Assembly: GCF_002944315.1 (NCBI RefSeq) | Contig: NZ_CP024311.1 | Span: 1,092,501-1,156,500 of the forward strand | Source of the DNA: Rhizobium sp. NXC24 | GTDB taxonomy: Bacteria > Pseudomonadota > Alphaproteobacteria > Rhizobiales > Rhizobiaceae | Length of the DNA stretch: 64,000 bases | Direction of reading: 5' to 3' | Part shown: positions 16,547-24,820 of the stretch, piece after piece | Numbering within the stretch: the stretch's first letter is position 1 | How the letters are laid out: every line of letters starts with the position of its first letter | The notes under the pieces: generated by a model | Told to the model about the DNA's origin: nothing | The model's database searches: none | Seen by the model: the letters and a program-made list of their open reading frames with translations, nothing else | Program-made: the position numbers and the translations under genes

Positions 16547-16798
16547 ATGAGTCTGAGCTTTCCGAACCGCAGCCGCAGTTATGATGCCTCGGCGCGTCGT
16601 ATCCGGTTTAGCGGATACGACGGCATGTTTGAGGTTCCGTTTCTCGTCGAAGCGGATGTCTTTCCGGACGCCAATACCGAAGCAGGTTACCTTGCCGCCT
16701 TCGACGCCGAACGCGACGCGATCCAGAAGGTCGCCAAAAGGGCCTATGGCTATGGTAGCCGACGCCTATACATCCTGACCGCGAATGATTTCCGCTAA
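16547..16798 (+). CDS. DUF1488 family protein
   Basis: 83-residue protein with the DUF1488 pattern known in rhizobia: SLSFPNRSRSYDASARRIRF, GYDGMFEVPFLVEAD, then a helix AFDAERDAIQKVAKRAYG and a C-terminal RLYILTANDF. Function unknown. ATG 16547 has GAGGAGG seven bases upstream; an in-frame upstream extension to 16469 is unlike the family. Its stop overlaps the stop of the convergent MFS gene by four bases. Confidence 0.75.
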   Translation: MSLSFPNRSRSYDASARRIRFSGYDGMFEVPFLVEADVFPDANTEAGYLAAFDAERDAIQKVAKRAYGYGSRRLYILTANDFR

Positions 16799-18036
16799 CG
16801 AATTTCTTTCGGCTCTTTCTTCGGGCTGACCCACCAGCAATAGATCGCGCCGATCGCCAGCAGCACGCAGGTGCCGAGAAACACGGCGCGCATGCCGATA
16901 TGGCCGCCGACGAAGCCGCCCAAAACAGGGCCGACCACCTGACCGACATACTGCGAGGAGATCGAGAGGCCAAGAATGCTGCCGGCCGCCGCGTCCGGAA
17001 CATTGTGGCGGATGACGGCGGTGATGCAAGGCAGCAGCCCGCCAAGCGCGATGCCCATCAGAAAGCGCAGCGCAATCAATTGCCAGGCTGAGGTCACGAA
17101 AGCCTGCGGGATCAACAGCAGTGCCGCGACCGCGAGAGCTGCCATGATCACAGTCCAATGGCCGATGCGATCTGCAAGCTTGCCGAGCCATGAGGCGGAC
17201 AGGATACTGCCAAGTGCGGCCGCAGCCATGACCACGCCCGAAATCATCGTGACGTGAGCGCCCTCGACGAACTGGGCGACATAGACGGTAATGATCGGCT
17301 CGATCGACATATTGGCGAGCATCAGCAGCAGGCCGATCGACAACATGGCGATGGCTGGCCGTTTGTCTGATATGGAAGCCCAGCCGCCACTTGCCTTCGC
17401 TGCCTTCTTTCGCGCTGGCGATTTCTCTTCCCGGATCAGGAAGGTGGTCGCGAGAAAGGTGAAAAAGATCACGCCGCCCGCCAGCAGGAAGGTGCCGCGA
17501 ATGCCGATGATGGGTGGCAGGGCGCCGCCGATCAGCGGTCCGACCAGATTGCCGGCCATGATCCCGGAAGACAATACGCCGAGCGCCCAGGCCGAGCGAT
17601 TTTTCGGCGTCTGGGTCGCCACCAGCACCATCGATCCGGAGGCGTAGCCGCCAGCCAACCCGGTAAACAGGCGCAGCGCCACCAACTGCCAGACGCTGCC
17701 CGCCATTCCCATCAGAGAGATCGCCACCGTCATGCCGAGGCTCGCGCGCACCAACATCAGCTTGCGGCCATAGATATCGCCGAGCCGACCCCAGAGAGGC
17801 GCGACGAAGGCGGCGGCAAAGAAGGTGGCGCCATAGGCGATGCCGGACCATTGCACGATCGCCGCCTTGTCGGTGACGCCAAGCTCCTCGACATAGAGCG
17901 GCAGGAAGGGAAGCAGCAGTGTCATCGCCACGATGGTGGTAAAGGAGCCGATGAGGCAGATGATCAGATTCCGCATCCAATAAGCGGTTTCCGGCTCGGC
18001 CGGCGCGGCCGCTTCCCATCGTGTCTCAGCAGTCAT
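16795..18036 (-). CDS. MFS-type drug efflux transporter
   Basis: 413-residue inner-membrane transporter with 12 predicted helices. MFS motifs visible are the loop 2-3 signature (LWGRLGDIYGRK, residues about 80-92), the second-half repeat (WLGKLADRIGHW) and Pro/Gly-rich helix 5 (GNLVGPLIGGALPPIIG), as in multidrug/H+ antiporters. It starts with an ATGA overlap onto the 54-residue ORF upstream, so the two are probably translated together. Substrate unknown; a drug exporter is the likeliest class. Confidence 0.85.
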   Translation of the reverse strand: MTAETRWEAAAPAEPETAYWMRNLIICLIGSFTTIVAMTLLLPFLPLYVEELGVTDKAAIVQWSGIAYGATFFAAAFVAPLWGRLGDIYGRKLMLVRASLGMTVAISLMGMAGSVWQLVALRLFTGLAGGYASGSMVLVATQTPKNRSAWALGVLSSGIMAGNLVGPLIGGALPPIIGIRGTFLLAGGVIFFTFLATTFLIREEKSPARKKAAKASGGWASISDKRPAIAMLSIGLLLMLANMSIEPIITVYVAQFVEGAHVTMISGVVMAAAALGSILSASWLGKLADRIGHWTVIMAALAVAALLLIPQAFVTSAWQLIALRFLMGIALGGLLPCITAVIRHNVPDAAAGSILGLSISSQYVGQVVGPVLGGFVGGHIGMRAVFLGTCVLLAIGAIYCWWVSPKKEPKEIR

Positions 18037-18197
18037 TTCTTGGCCTTTGCATTCAACGCATAAAATAATTCCCGGCGGCCGGCCGCGAGGATATGCCCGG
18101 CAAGCAGGTCGCCGCGGCTGAAGAGATCGGAACGACCGAGCCGGTACTTCCCCGCAAGGCGGAGCAATTTTTCCAATATTTGACGAGCCTCCGACAT
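18033..18197 (-). CDS. 54-residue ORF translationally coupled to the MFS gene
   Basis: Small basic protein, MSEARQILEKLLRLAGKYRL and onward, ending NAKAKK. It is amphipathic and helical with no signal or membrane helix. AGGA lies about ten bases before the ATG. Its stop overlaps the MFS start as ATGA, a typical sign of translational coupling. No family was recognised. It could be a small regulatory protein or simply a coupling peptide. Confidence 0.5.
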   Translation of the reverse strand: MSEARQILEKLLRLAGKYRLGRSDLFSRGDLLAGHILAAGRRELFYALNAKAKK

Positions 18198-18381
18198 GGC
18201 GACGGCTTCCTGTTGATGTCGATTATGACGATAGTCTGGACCACGCCGCTGGCTATGCCAAGTCCGCAAAGCGCCTTGTCGGTTCTGTCATCTCATGATA
18301 TAAAACTGATTGCATTTTGCAATCGGATTGCTGGCGACCAACTCGATATCCGAAACGGCCGCCAGAGAGAGGAGATGCGCC

Positions 18382-18726
18382 ATGAGCACTCTTGATAATG
18401 CCCGTTGCGACACGGTGCGGCGGCTCTATGCCGCCTATGTCGCCCAACATCCCGATGTCGTCCGCCCGATGCTGACAAGCGATTTTACCTTTTCCAGCCC
18501 GCGCGACGATCACATCGACCGCGACCAATATTTTAAACATTGCTGGCCGAAGGAGAAGGTCTTCCGCGCCATTCATATCGAACATCTCGTGCCGGACCGC
18601 GACGAGGTGATCGTCGGTTATCGCGCCGAAAAGATGGACGGAGGCAGCTTTCGCAATGTGGAGATGATCCGCTTTACCGGCGACAGGATCGCAGAGGTGA
18701 ACGTCTACTTTGGACGCGATGTCTAG
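18382..18726 (+). CDS. SnoaL-like (NTF2 fold) protein
   Basis: 114-residue single-domain protein with the NTF2-like pattern: N-terminal helices (CDTVRRLYAAYVAQHPDVV), the LTSDFTFSSP motif, RDQYFKHCWP, and a beta-rich C-terminus ending VNVYFGRDV. Members include polyketide cyclases, limonene-epoxide hydrolases and many proteins without known function. ATG 18382 is preceded by GAGAGGAGA about eight bases upstream. It is convergent with the following membrane-protein gene. No substrate can be inferred. Confidence 0.75.
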   Translation: MSTLDNARCDTVRRLYAAYVAQHPDVVRPMLTSDFTFSSPRDDHIDRDQYFKHCWPKEKVFRAIHIEHLVPDRDEVIVGYRAEKMDGGSFRNVEMIRFTGDRIAEVNVYFGRDV

Positions 18727-18734
18727 GAAATAGC

Positions 18735-18757
18735 GGGCCAGCTCAAAAAGCCGGCCC
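18735..18757. terminator. possible bidirectional terminator
   Basis: GGGCC-a-GCT (18735-18743) pairs with AGC-c-GGCCC (18749-18757), one mismatch, between the SnoaL-like gene and the convergent membrane-protein gene. No long T-run, so only a candidate. Confidence 0.35.
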
Positions 18758-18767
18758 TTCACTCAGC

Positions 18768-19274
18768 TTACGCTCTCGCCCGAGATAGCGCATGACCGCG
18801 ATGGATCGTCCAGGCTTGCAGGAGGCTGCCGGCGGCAAACAGGATCAGCCAGATGAGCAAAGCCATCTGCACTGGCGGCGAATCCGGACCGTTGCCGATC
18901 GGATGCGACGGCGGCAGCCGGGAGAGTGTTTCGTTGATGCCGGGAACCCAGAGCAGGAAATAGGTGAAGGACAGGCCGAACGCCTTCAGATAAGCTCGCA
19001 GCCGACCGAGAAAGCTCACTCTTCCCACCAAAATTGCTACTGATGCCACCAGCAGAGCCATGATGCCGAGCGCGTGCCCCGGATTGAACCCGCCTGTGGA
19101 TGAGAGTCCGAAGGAGGTCACCACCGACAGCGCCAATCCACCGAGATAGATCTGTCCCGACCGCATCTCAGGCTTGATGCCGCCATGCCTGGCAAAGCTG
19201 TAGAGCCCTGCAACGATCGGTACGAAGCTGATGACGGTATGAAGTTCGCCGAGCAAGGAAAGAGGAGCGGACAT
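18768..19274 (-). CDS. integral membrane protein of unknown function
   Basis: 168 residues with four to five hydrophobic helices: about residues 12-28, 43-62, 67-88, 95-117 and 135-155. The loop GFNPGHALGI and the PPSHPIGNGPDSPP segment are notable for proline and histidine. No enzyme motif is recognised. The upstream region carries two copies of a ten-base operator-like word in opposite orientation, so expression is probably controlled by a regulator encoded elsewhere. I do not recognise the family with certainty. Confidence 0.7.
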   Translation of the reverse strand: MSAPLSLLGELHTVISFVPIVAGLYSFARHGGIKPEMRSGQIYLGGLALSVVTSFGLSSTGGFNPGHALGIMALLVASVAILVGRVSFLGRLRAYLKAFGLSFTYFLLWVPGINETLSRLPPSHPIGNGPDSPPVQMALLIWLILFAAGSLLQAWTIHRGHALSRARA

Positions 19275-19298
19275 GGTAGATTTCCTTTTTGTATATCG

Positions 19299-19387
19299 AC
19301 TAGTAGGTAGTTTTTAGAGGCAAGCTACGGACGCTTTTATAAGCTTCGCCCTCAGATGACCGAATGCTTAACCTACTAGTTGGTAGG
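19299..19387. promoter_or_regulatory. pair of operator-like sites upstream of the membrane protein gene
   Basis: ACTAGTAGGT (19299-19308) and ACCTACTAGT (19371-19380) are exact reverse complements 72 bases apart. The second copy is part of a palindrome CCTAC-TAGTTG-GTAGG (19372-19387). The pattern is like the operators of TetR-family repressors, but no such gene lies beside it. The region runs between the membrane-protein gene start and the racemase-like gene stop. Confidence 0.5.
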
Positions 19388-19440
19388 CTGTCAATGGCTG
19401 TTCACCCGATGTTGAACCGCAAGTTCGGACGCTGTCATGT

Positions 19441-20091
19441 TTAGCTTACGGCAATTCCCGTCATAGCCGCCTCCAGTGCTACGGTCGGACCGGTCATAGG
19501 CCGCGCATATTCGTTACCCAACAGTGCCGCCGCACCGGTCATAGATGCCTGCGCGAAGACCACCGTCTTCGCCCCTTCACGATAGGCCGCGGCCGCTGCA
19601 TCGGCGATCCCTGTCAGATAAGCGTCCTGTTCACCGGCCCGGAATAGCGCCCATGCGCCCTTGATCAGGCGGAGATCAATCTCAGCGCCTGTCGTTCTCG
19701 CTGCCTCTTCGAAGAGGCGGGTGGTTGGAGCGATGGTCGTCTCGGTGGTGCAGAGGACCGCGACTTTGCCGCCGGATTTCACCGCATTTTCCGCGAGCGC
19801 GCCATCGGCTCTGACAATGGGCACCGTCGACGTGTTTGCCGCTAGCAGTGCCGCAGGGCCGAGGGTAGAGCAGTTGAGCACGACGGCATCAGCGTCCTGT
19901 GCAAGCTGCTGCAGGACCGCAGCCGTTTCCGCCTCGATCTCCGGCGTCAGTCCGCCCGCCCGTTCGGCGGCAAAGAGAAGATCGGCGCGAACATGGTGTC
20001 GAAGAGCGCCGGCCGGTAGGCCAAGTTCCTTTGCCGCCTCGTCGTAGATGGCGATGTTGCTTTCGGCGGTGTGCAGGCAGGCGATGAGCAT
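19441..20091 (-). CDS. Asp/Glu racemase superfamily protein, single-cysteine type
   Basis: 216-residue member of the Asp/Glu/hydantoin racemase superfamily. The N-terminal catalytic cysteine is present in VVLNCSTLGPA (Cys74), but the C-terminal motif reads FAQASMTGAA with Ala182 where two-cysteine racemases have the second cysteine. Loss of one cysteine is known in decarboxylases of the superfamily, so this may not be a racemase. Start 20091 was chosen because MLIACLHTAESN is the usual N-terminus; the 35-residue extension to 20196 reads like upstream DNA and the start is not certain. It is divergent from sodB. Confidence 0.72.
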   Translation of the reverse strand: MLIACLHTAESNIAIYDEAAKELGLPAGALRHHVRADLLFAAERAGGLTPEIEAETAAVLQQLAQDADAVVLNCSTLGPAALLAANTSTVPIVRADGALAENAVKSGGKVAVLCTTETTIAPTTRLFEEAARTTGAEIDLRLIKGAWALFRAGEQDAYLTGIADAAAAAYREGAKTVVFAQASMTGAAALLGNEYARPMTGPTVALEAAMTGIAVS

Positions 20092-20347
20092 GGGCAATCT
20101 TTGAAAATCGAGTGATATGACGGGAAATCCTAACGGCTCCGCTTGCGCTTCACCATGGCTTGATTTGATCGCTTTTTTCGCCATCGGCGTTGCCATGCCA
20201 GGAGCGGCAAAAATAGCAGCGCAAACAAGGGTAAATTTTCCTCGACCTCATGATTTTTTGGCATGTCGCCGGTTGCCCTTCACACCGTCCCCTCCTATGT
20301 TCCCGATCACCTGCCGACGCAATTTTTTGCCAAGAGGAGATAAGACC

Positions 20348-20950
20348 ATGGCTTTCGAATTGCCTGAACTTCCCTATGATTACGAAGCGCTTTCCCCCTT
20401 CATGTCGCGTGAAACCCTCGAGTTTCACCACGACAAACACCACAAGGCCTATGTCGACAATGGCAACAAGCTGGCGGCTGAAGCGGGTCTTTCCGATCTC
20501 TCTCTCGAAGAGGTCGTGAAGAAGTCCTTCGGCACCAATGCCGGTCTCTTCAACAATGCTGCCCAGCACTACAACCACATCCATTTCTGGAAGTGGATGA
20601 AGAAGGGCGGCGGCGGCAACAAGCTTCCGGGCAAGCTCGAAGCAGCCTTCGCTTCCGATCTCGGTGGCTACGACAAGTTCAAGGCCGATTTCGCCGCTGC
20701 CGGCGCCACCCAGTTCGGCTCCGGCTGGGCCTGGGTTTCCGTCAAGAACGGCAAGCTCGAAATCTCCAAGACCCCGAACGGCGAAAACCCGCTCGTTCAT
20801 GGCGCCACGCCGATCCTCGGCGTCGACGTATGGGAACACTCCTACTACATCGACTACCGCAATCTGCGTCCGAAATACCTCGAGGCCTTCATCGATAGCC
20901 TGATCAACTGGGACTACGTCCTGGAACGCTACGAAGCCGCCACGAAATAA
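20348..20950 (+). CDS. sodB: superoxide dismutase, Fe type
   Basis: Cytoplasmic superoxide dismutase of 200 residues that disproportionates superoxide. The metal ligands are His27 (EFHHDKHH), His77 (QHYNHIHFW), Asp160 and His164 (GVDVWEHSYYIDY). Gln73 lies in the N-terminal half next to the ligand, the usual FeSOD arrangement; Mn enzymes place the glutamine in the C-terminal half, so iron is favoured, although many rhizobial enzymes are cambialistic. ATG 20348 has AAGAGGAGA upstream; the ORF is also open further upstream. A terminator follows. Confidence 0.95.
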   Translation: MAFELPELPYDYEALSPFMSRETLEFHHDKHHKAYVDNGNKLAAEAGLSDLSLEEVVKKSFGTNAGLFNNAAQHYNHIHFWKWMKKGGGGNKLPGKLEAAFASDLGGYDKFKADFAAAGATQFGSGWAWVSVKNGKLEISKTPNGENPLVHGATPILGVDVWEHSYYIDYRNLRPKYLEAFIDSLINWDYVLERYEAATK

Positions 20951-20974
20951 GCTTTGCCGTCTCGGCTTGCTTTC

Positions 20975-21005
20975 ACACCCGGCGCTGCATAGCGTCGGGT
21001 GTTTT
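20975..21005 (+). terminator. rho-independent terminator of sodB
   Basis: ACACCCGGCGCT (20975-20986) pairs with AGCGTCGGGTGT (20991-21002), one G-T wobble, loop GCAT, followed by TTT. Confidence 0.85.
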
Positions 21006-21062
21006 CGTATCTGCCGCTGACAAGCGTCTCGTTACTGTCGGCTACTTTCTCAGCGAGGCCGC

Positions 21063-21908
21063 ATGCCGTCTCCCACCGCTCCACTCTTTCGTTTCGGTGT
21101 CGTTGCCGATCCGCAATATGCCGCCTTAGAGCCCAACCTTGCACTTGATCGCTACCCGGCGAAGAGCCTCGCCAAGCTGAAAGAGGCGATTGCGGAATTC
21201 AACCGGCACGATCTCGCCTTCGTCGTCACTCTCGGTGATATCATCGACGGCCGCTGGGAGAGTTTCGACGCGGTTTTGCCCGTCTACCAGACCTTGCGGC
21301 ACGCGCGGCATTTTCTGCTCGGCAATCATGACTTTGCCGTCGCGCCGGAGCATTTGACGGAAGTCGCAGCCCGTGTCGGCATGCCGTCTGCCTATTATGA
21401 CTTCGCTCACGGCGGTTATCGTTTTATCGTGCTTGATGGCAATGAAATCAGCCTTTTCGCCTCGCCGGAGGGCGATCCACGCCGGGCGGAGGCTAAGGGC
21501 CTGATGAAGGCATTGCATGAGGCCGGCGCGCCGAATTCGCAGCGCTGGAATGCCGCCATCAGCGATACACAACATGCCTGGCTCGCCGCCAAACTACTCA
21601 AGGCGAAAGCCGCAGGCGAGAAGGTGGTCATCATGAACCACTACCCGATTTTCCCGGAAAATTCGCATAACGCGCTCGACAGCGACCGTATGCTGGCGCT
21701 GCTCGCCGAACATGATCATGTCGTCGCCTACCTCAGCGGCCATAATCATGAAGGCAATTTCGGCTTTGTCGACGGCACCTATTTCATCAATTTCAAAGGC
21801 ATGGTCGATACCGAGGACAGTAGTGCCTATGCGGTCGTCTCGGTTTACGAGGACCGGCTGGAAATTGAAGGATTCGGACGTGAGGAGAACAGGGTGTTGG
21901 CACTGTAG
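21063..21908 (+). CDS. metallophosphoesterase, ADP-ribose/CDP-alcohol diphosphatase-like
   Basis: 281-residue calcineurin-like enzyme. Motifs are ADPQY (Asp16, Gln18), LGDIIDGRW (Asp59), LGNHDF (Asn88, His89), NHYPIFPE and GHNHEGNFG. The ADPQYA and LGDIIDG segments resemble manganese-dependent ADP-ribose/CDP-alcohol diphosphatases, whose substrates are nucleoside-diphosphate derivatives. No signal peptide is seen. It lies between sodB and a membrane-protein gene with separate spacing on both sides. The substrate class is inferred from resemblance only. Confidence 0.82.
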   Translation: MPSPTAPLFRFGVVADPQYAALEPNLALDRYPAKSLAKLKEAIAEFNRHDLAFVVTLGDIIDGRWESFDAVLPVYQTLRHARHFLLGNHDFAVAPEHLTEVAARVGMPSAYYDFAHGGYRFIVLDGNEISLFASPEGDPRRAEAKGLMKALHEAGAPNSQRWNAAISDTQHAWLAAKLLKAKAAGEKVVIMNHYPIFPENSHNALDSDRMLALLAEHDHVVAYLSGHNHEGNFGFVDGTYFINFKGMVDTEDSSAYAVVSVYEDRLEIEGFGREENRVLAL

Positions 21909-22000
21909 GGCGCCTAAATGACCTTCGGCACCTTTGAACCTGTAGGGAACGATCCGCACCGATAGAAGTTTAGGAACCGAAGCTGCTTTGAGGCGGGCCG

Positions 22001-22507
22001 ATGTTTCCGACATTGCAAATTCTGACAATCTTAGTCGTCGCAGTCGCCATGGCGCTGGCATTGGCGCATTTGTTGGAACTGCCGGGCAAGATGCGGCTGT
22101 CCAAGGAAGACTATCTGACGGTTCAGCGCATTTATTATCCCGGCTTTACGATCGGCGGTGTTACCGAGCCGATCGGCGCTCTTTTGCTTCTGCTTCTCCT
22201 GTTCCTGACGCCAGCCAACACGTTGGCCTTCTGGTTGTTCGCTGCCGCCTTTGCCGCGATGGTCGTCATGCACGCCGTCTTTTGGTTGCTGACGCAGCCG
22301 GTCAACAATTTCTGGCTCAAGGATGCCGAGCTGAAAGGGCTGGGGGCCGGTTTCTTCTCCCACGATCCATTTGGCGGCCATCGGCTCGAAACGACCACCA
22401 AACCGGACTGGACCATGCTGCGCGACCGCTGGGAATGGTCGCATGCCGCGCGCGCTGCCTTGGGATTGCTCGCTTTTATTCTGTTGGTGACCGCGGTTGC
22501 CCTCTAG
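22001..22507 (+). CDS. integral membrane protein, DUF1772-like
   Basis: 168 residues with four predicted membrane helices, about 5-22, 48-70, 77-98 and 146-166. The first loop has the LELPGKMRLSKEDYLTVQRIYYPGF segment and the last loop has RDRWEWSHAARAALG, both typical of the uncharacterised DUF1772-like anthrone-oxygenase group. ATG 22001 has GAGGCGGG just upstream. The role is unknown. Convergent with the WYL regulator gene. Confidence 0.7.
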   Translation: MFPTLQILTILVVAVAMALALAHLLELPGKMRLSKEDYLTVQRIYYPGFTIGGVTEPIGALLLLLLLFLTPANTLAFWLFAAAFAAMVVMHAVFWLLTQPVNNFWLKDAELKGLGAGFFSHDPFGGHRLETTTKPDWTMLRDRWEWSHAARAALGLLAFILLVTAVAL

Positions 22508-22644
22508 CGCCTGTCCCTATTCCGCTGCCATCCGCATCTCCGCCGTAGCATATGCGATAATGAAGGGCGCCGTCGCCAGCGCATCGAAGTTTCTGGCGGC
22601 ATGGTCGTCTAAGACCCGACCGCACCTCAGCATCTCTGAACACC

Positions 22645-23346
22645 TCAGCCGGCTGCGGCTGAGGTGTTGATCTGCCACCCATTCACCCAGGTCTGTCGCA
22701 ATCCATCGCCTTCGCCCTTAAACCACAGTCCGGTCGCCTCGCAGCCTTCGATCCGGTCGCTGCGGAAATTGCGGATGGCCTGGCGCAGCTCGCACCAGGC
22801 GACGATATTGGCGGTTTCGGAATAATAGATGAGGGCGATGGGACGGATGGTGCGCTCGGTGGCGCGGCCCAATTCGTCGCGGTAGGAGAGATCGAGTTTC
22901 TCCTCGTCGCGAATGGCGCGGCGCACCAGCGCGAGGTCGATGGCAGCGGCCGAGGGGGCAGCAAAGCCCCAGGCATGCAACGCATTGGCATCGAGTGTCT
23001 GACGCAGCGGCGGCGGCACCGCGCCTGCGATCTTGGCGCTGACGCGCTTGGCCGCGAGCTTGAGCTCATTGTCTCCGGTGCGCTCCAAGAGCGCCAGCGA
23101 CAGCACGATCGCCTCCATCTCCTCGATCGAAAACATCAGCGGCGGCAGGTCGAAGCCGGGGCGCAAGATATAGCCGATGCCGCGCCCGCCCTCGATTGGA
23201 ACGCGCATAGCCTGCAGCGCCACGATATCGCGATAGACGGAGCGCACCGTCACCTCCAGCCGCTCGGCAATGACAGCCGCCGTCACCGGCTTTTTCGCCA
23301 GCCGCAGGATCTGGATGATCTCGAACAGGCGCGACGCCTTGCGCAT
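22645..23346 (-). CDS. WYL-domain transcriptional regulator (YafY-like)
   Basis: 233-residue regulator. The N-terminus is a winged helix-turn-helix of DeoR type (residues about 1-60, KASRLFEIIQILRLAKKPVT, VTVRSVYRDIVALQ), followed by a region of about 50 residues and the WYL domain (LALVRRAIRDEEKLDLSYRD, RTIRPIALIYY, WCELRQAIRNFRSDRI), a likely ligand-sensing domain. ATG 23346 was chosen because the extension to 23379 runs into a palindrome. It is divergent from a LysE exporter gene and the palindrome lies in the gap, so it probably controls that exporter. The ligand is unknown. Confidence 0.85.
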   Translation of the reverse strand: MRKASRLFEIIQILRLAKKPVTAAVIAERLEVTVRSVYRDIVALQAMRVPIEGGRGIGYILRPGFDLPPLMFSIEEMEAIVLSLALLERTGDNELKLAAKRVSAKIAGAVPPPLRQTLDANALHAWGFAAPSAAAIDLALVRRAIRDEEKLDLSYRDELGRATERTIRPIALIYYSETANIVAWCELRQAIRNFRSDRIEGCEATGLWFKGEGDGLRQTWVNGWQINTSAAAG

Positions 23347-23369
23347 TTCACCCTCGCGATTGAAGGCTC

Positions 23370-23387
23370 CTGACAACACCCTGTCAG
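23370..23387. promoter_or_regulatory. palindrome between WYL regulator and LysE exporter
   Basis: CTGACA-ACACCC-TGTCAG, perfect 6-base arms with a 6-base spacer, lies 24 bases above the regulator ATG and about 85 bases before the exporter ATG. It is the best candidate binding site in the 127-base divergent gap. Confidence 0.5.
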
Positions 23388-23473
23388 TTGGGTTGATCTA
23401 TAAAACTTCCTATTAGCTTGAAAATCAACAGGTTCCTCTGCGGCGCACTCGCAGGAAACAATGGGCAACTGAC

Positions 23474-24109
23474 ATGGATTACAGTGAAAATCTCTGGCTC
23501 TTCTTTCTCCTCCTCTTCGGCATCATCATCGTGCCGGGCATGGATATGCTCTTCGTACTCGCCAATGCGCTGACCGGCGGCCGCAACAGAGGATTGGCCG
23601 CCACCGGCGGCATCATGCTCGGCGGCGTAGTGCATTCGCTGAACGGCGCGCTTGGCGTCGGCCTACTGATGCATTTCGTACCGATCCTCTTCAATCCGCT
23701 GCTCGTTGCCGGCGCCGCCTACATGGCCTTTATCGGCATCACGTTGATGCGCAGCTCGATCACGGTCGGCCACGACGGACCAGCCGGCAGCCGCTCCACC
23801 TGGCGGGCCTTTCGTCAGGGAGCGGTGACCTGCATGATGAATCCCAAGGCCTACCTCTTCGTGTTCGCCGTCTATCCGCAGTTTCTGAAACCGGATTACG
23901 GCCCGATCTGGGTACAAGCGACCATCATGGGGCTGATGACCATTGTCACGCAGTTTGCCGTCTATGGCGGGCTCGCGGTCACTGCCGGACGCAGCCGTGA
24001 TCTGCTGGTCGCCAATCCCCAGGCGACCGCCTTTGCCGGCCGCGTCGCCGGCCTGCTCCTTTTCGCAGTTTCCGTCTTCACCGTCTGGGAGGGATGGAGG
24101 GCGACGTGA
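23474..24109 (+). CDS. LysE/RhtB family amino acid exporter
   Basis: 211-residue inner-membrane exporter with six predicted helices. The N-terminal helix and loop (IVPGMDMLFVLANALTGGRNRGLAATGG) is the family signature. The family exports basic or neutral amino acids, homoserine or lactones; substrate not readable. It is divergent from the WYL regulator, and control by that regulator is likely. ATG 23474 follows a short AT-rich leader without a strong ribosome-binding site. Confidence 0.82.
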   Translation: MDYSENLWLFFLLLFGIIIVPGMDMLFVLANALTGGRNRGLAATGGIMLGGVVHSLNGALGVGLLMHFVPILFNPLLVAGAAYMAFIGITLMRSSITVGHDGPAGSRSTWRAFRQGAVTCMMNPKAYLFVFAVYPQFLKPDYGPIWVQATIMGLMTIVTQFAVYGGLAVTAGRSRDLLVANPQATAFAGRVAGLLLFAVSVFTVWEGWRAT

Positions 24110-24267
24110 TTTCCGGCGCGAAATCTGGTATATGTCTGAAATATGACGCTGATTTTGCTCAGCTCTCACCACTTTGTGACTTCATTGCCGGCGCGGAAAC
24201 CGGCAAACATGTGGGCCGTGACAACGCGCCGGCCGCATTTGCGGTCCTGATCACGTAGGAGAGATGT

Positions 24268-24711
24268 ATGAAATGGAAAGCAATTGTGGCTGCGACGGTT
24301 TTAGCCGGCGTCGCCTTTGGTTCCGTCGTTGCGGCCGATGGCACGCATGATTCCCGTATAGCCGTGATGAAGAAGGTCGGCGGTGCTGCCGGCGCTCTCG
24401 GCGCCATCGCCAAGGGCGACAAGCCCTACGACGCCGAGGTCGTCAAGGCCGCGCTGATGACGATCGCCGAGAACGCCAAGGCTTTCCCTGACCATTTTGG
24501 CCCGAACAGCGACAAGACCGATGCCGAGGTCAATCCGAAGATCTGGGATAACTTCAGTGACTTCAAGGCCAAGGCTAACAAGCTCTCCAGCAACGCCGAG
24601 ACCGCGCTTGCCCAGCTCCCGGCCGATCAGGCTGGCGTCGGTGCCACGCTGAAGACCTTGGGCGGCGATTGCGGCGCCTGTCATCAGGCCTACCGCATCA
24701 AGAAGGACTGA
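24268..24711 (+). CDS. cytochrome c' (class II c-type cytochrome)
   Basis: 147-residue periplasmic cytochrome. A Sec signal peptide (residues about 1-22, cut near VVAA) precedes a four-helix-bundle core. The heme motif CGACH is at residues 135-139, close to the C-terminus as in cytochromes c', followed by QAYRIKKD. Known members bind NO or CO and may protect from nitric oxide. ATG 24268 has GGAGAG upstream. A perfect terminator follows, and a diheme cytochrome gene begins about 110 bases later. Confidence 0.9.
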   Translation: MKWKAIVAATVLAGVAFGSVVAADGTHDSRIAVMKKVGGAAGALGAIAKGDKPYDAEVVKAALMTIAENAKAFPDHFGPNSDKTDAEVNPKIWDNFSDFKAKANKLSSNAETALAQLPADQAGVGATLKTLGGDCGACHQAYRIKKD

Positions 24712-24746
24712 GCGGTAGGTCGGCATAGCCCGAAATCAATTCAAGC

Positions 24747-24779
24747 ATCCGCATCGGCTTTGCTGCCGATGCGGATTTT
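24747..24779 (+). terminator. rho-independent terminator of cytochrome c' gene
   Basis: ATCCGCATCGGC (24747-24758) pairs perfectly with GCCGATGCGGAT (24765-24776), loop TTTGCT, followed by TTTA. Confidence 0.9.
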
Positions 24780-24820
24780 AGTATTTTTCGGTGCACGCTG
24801 AATGCGGGGGAGTGCGAGGC

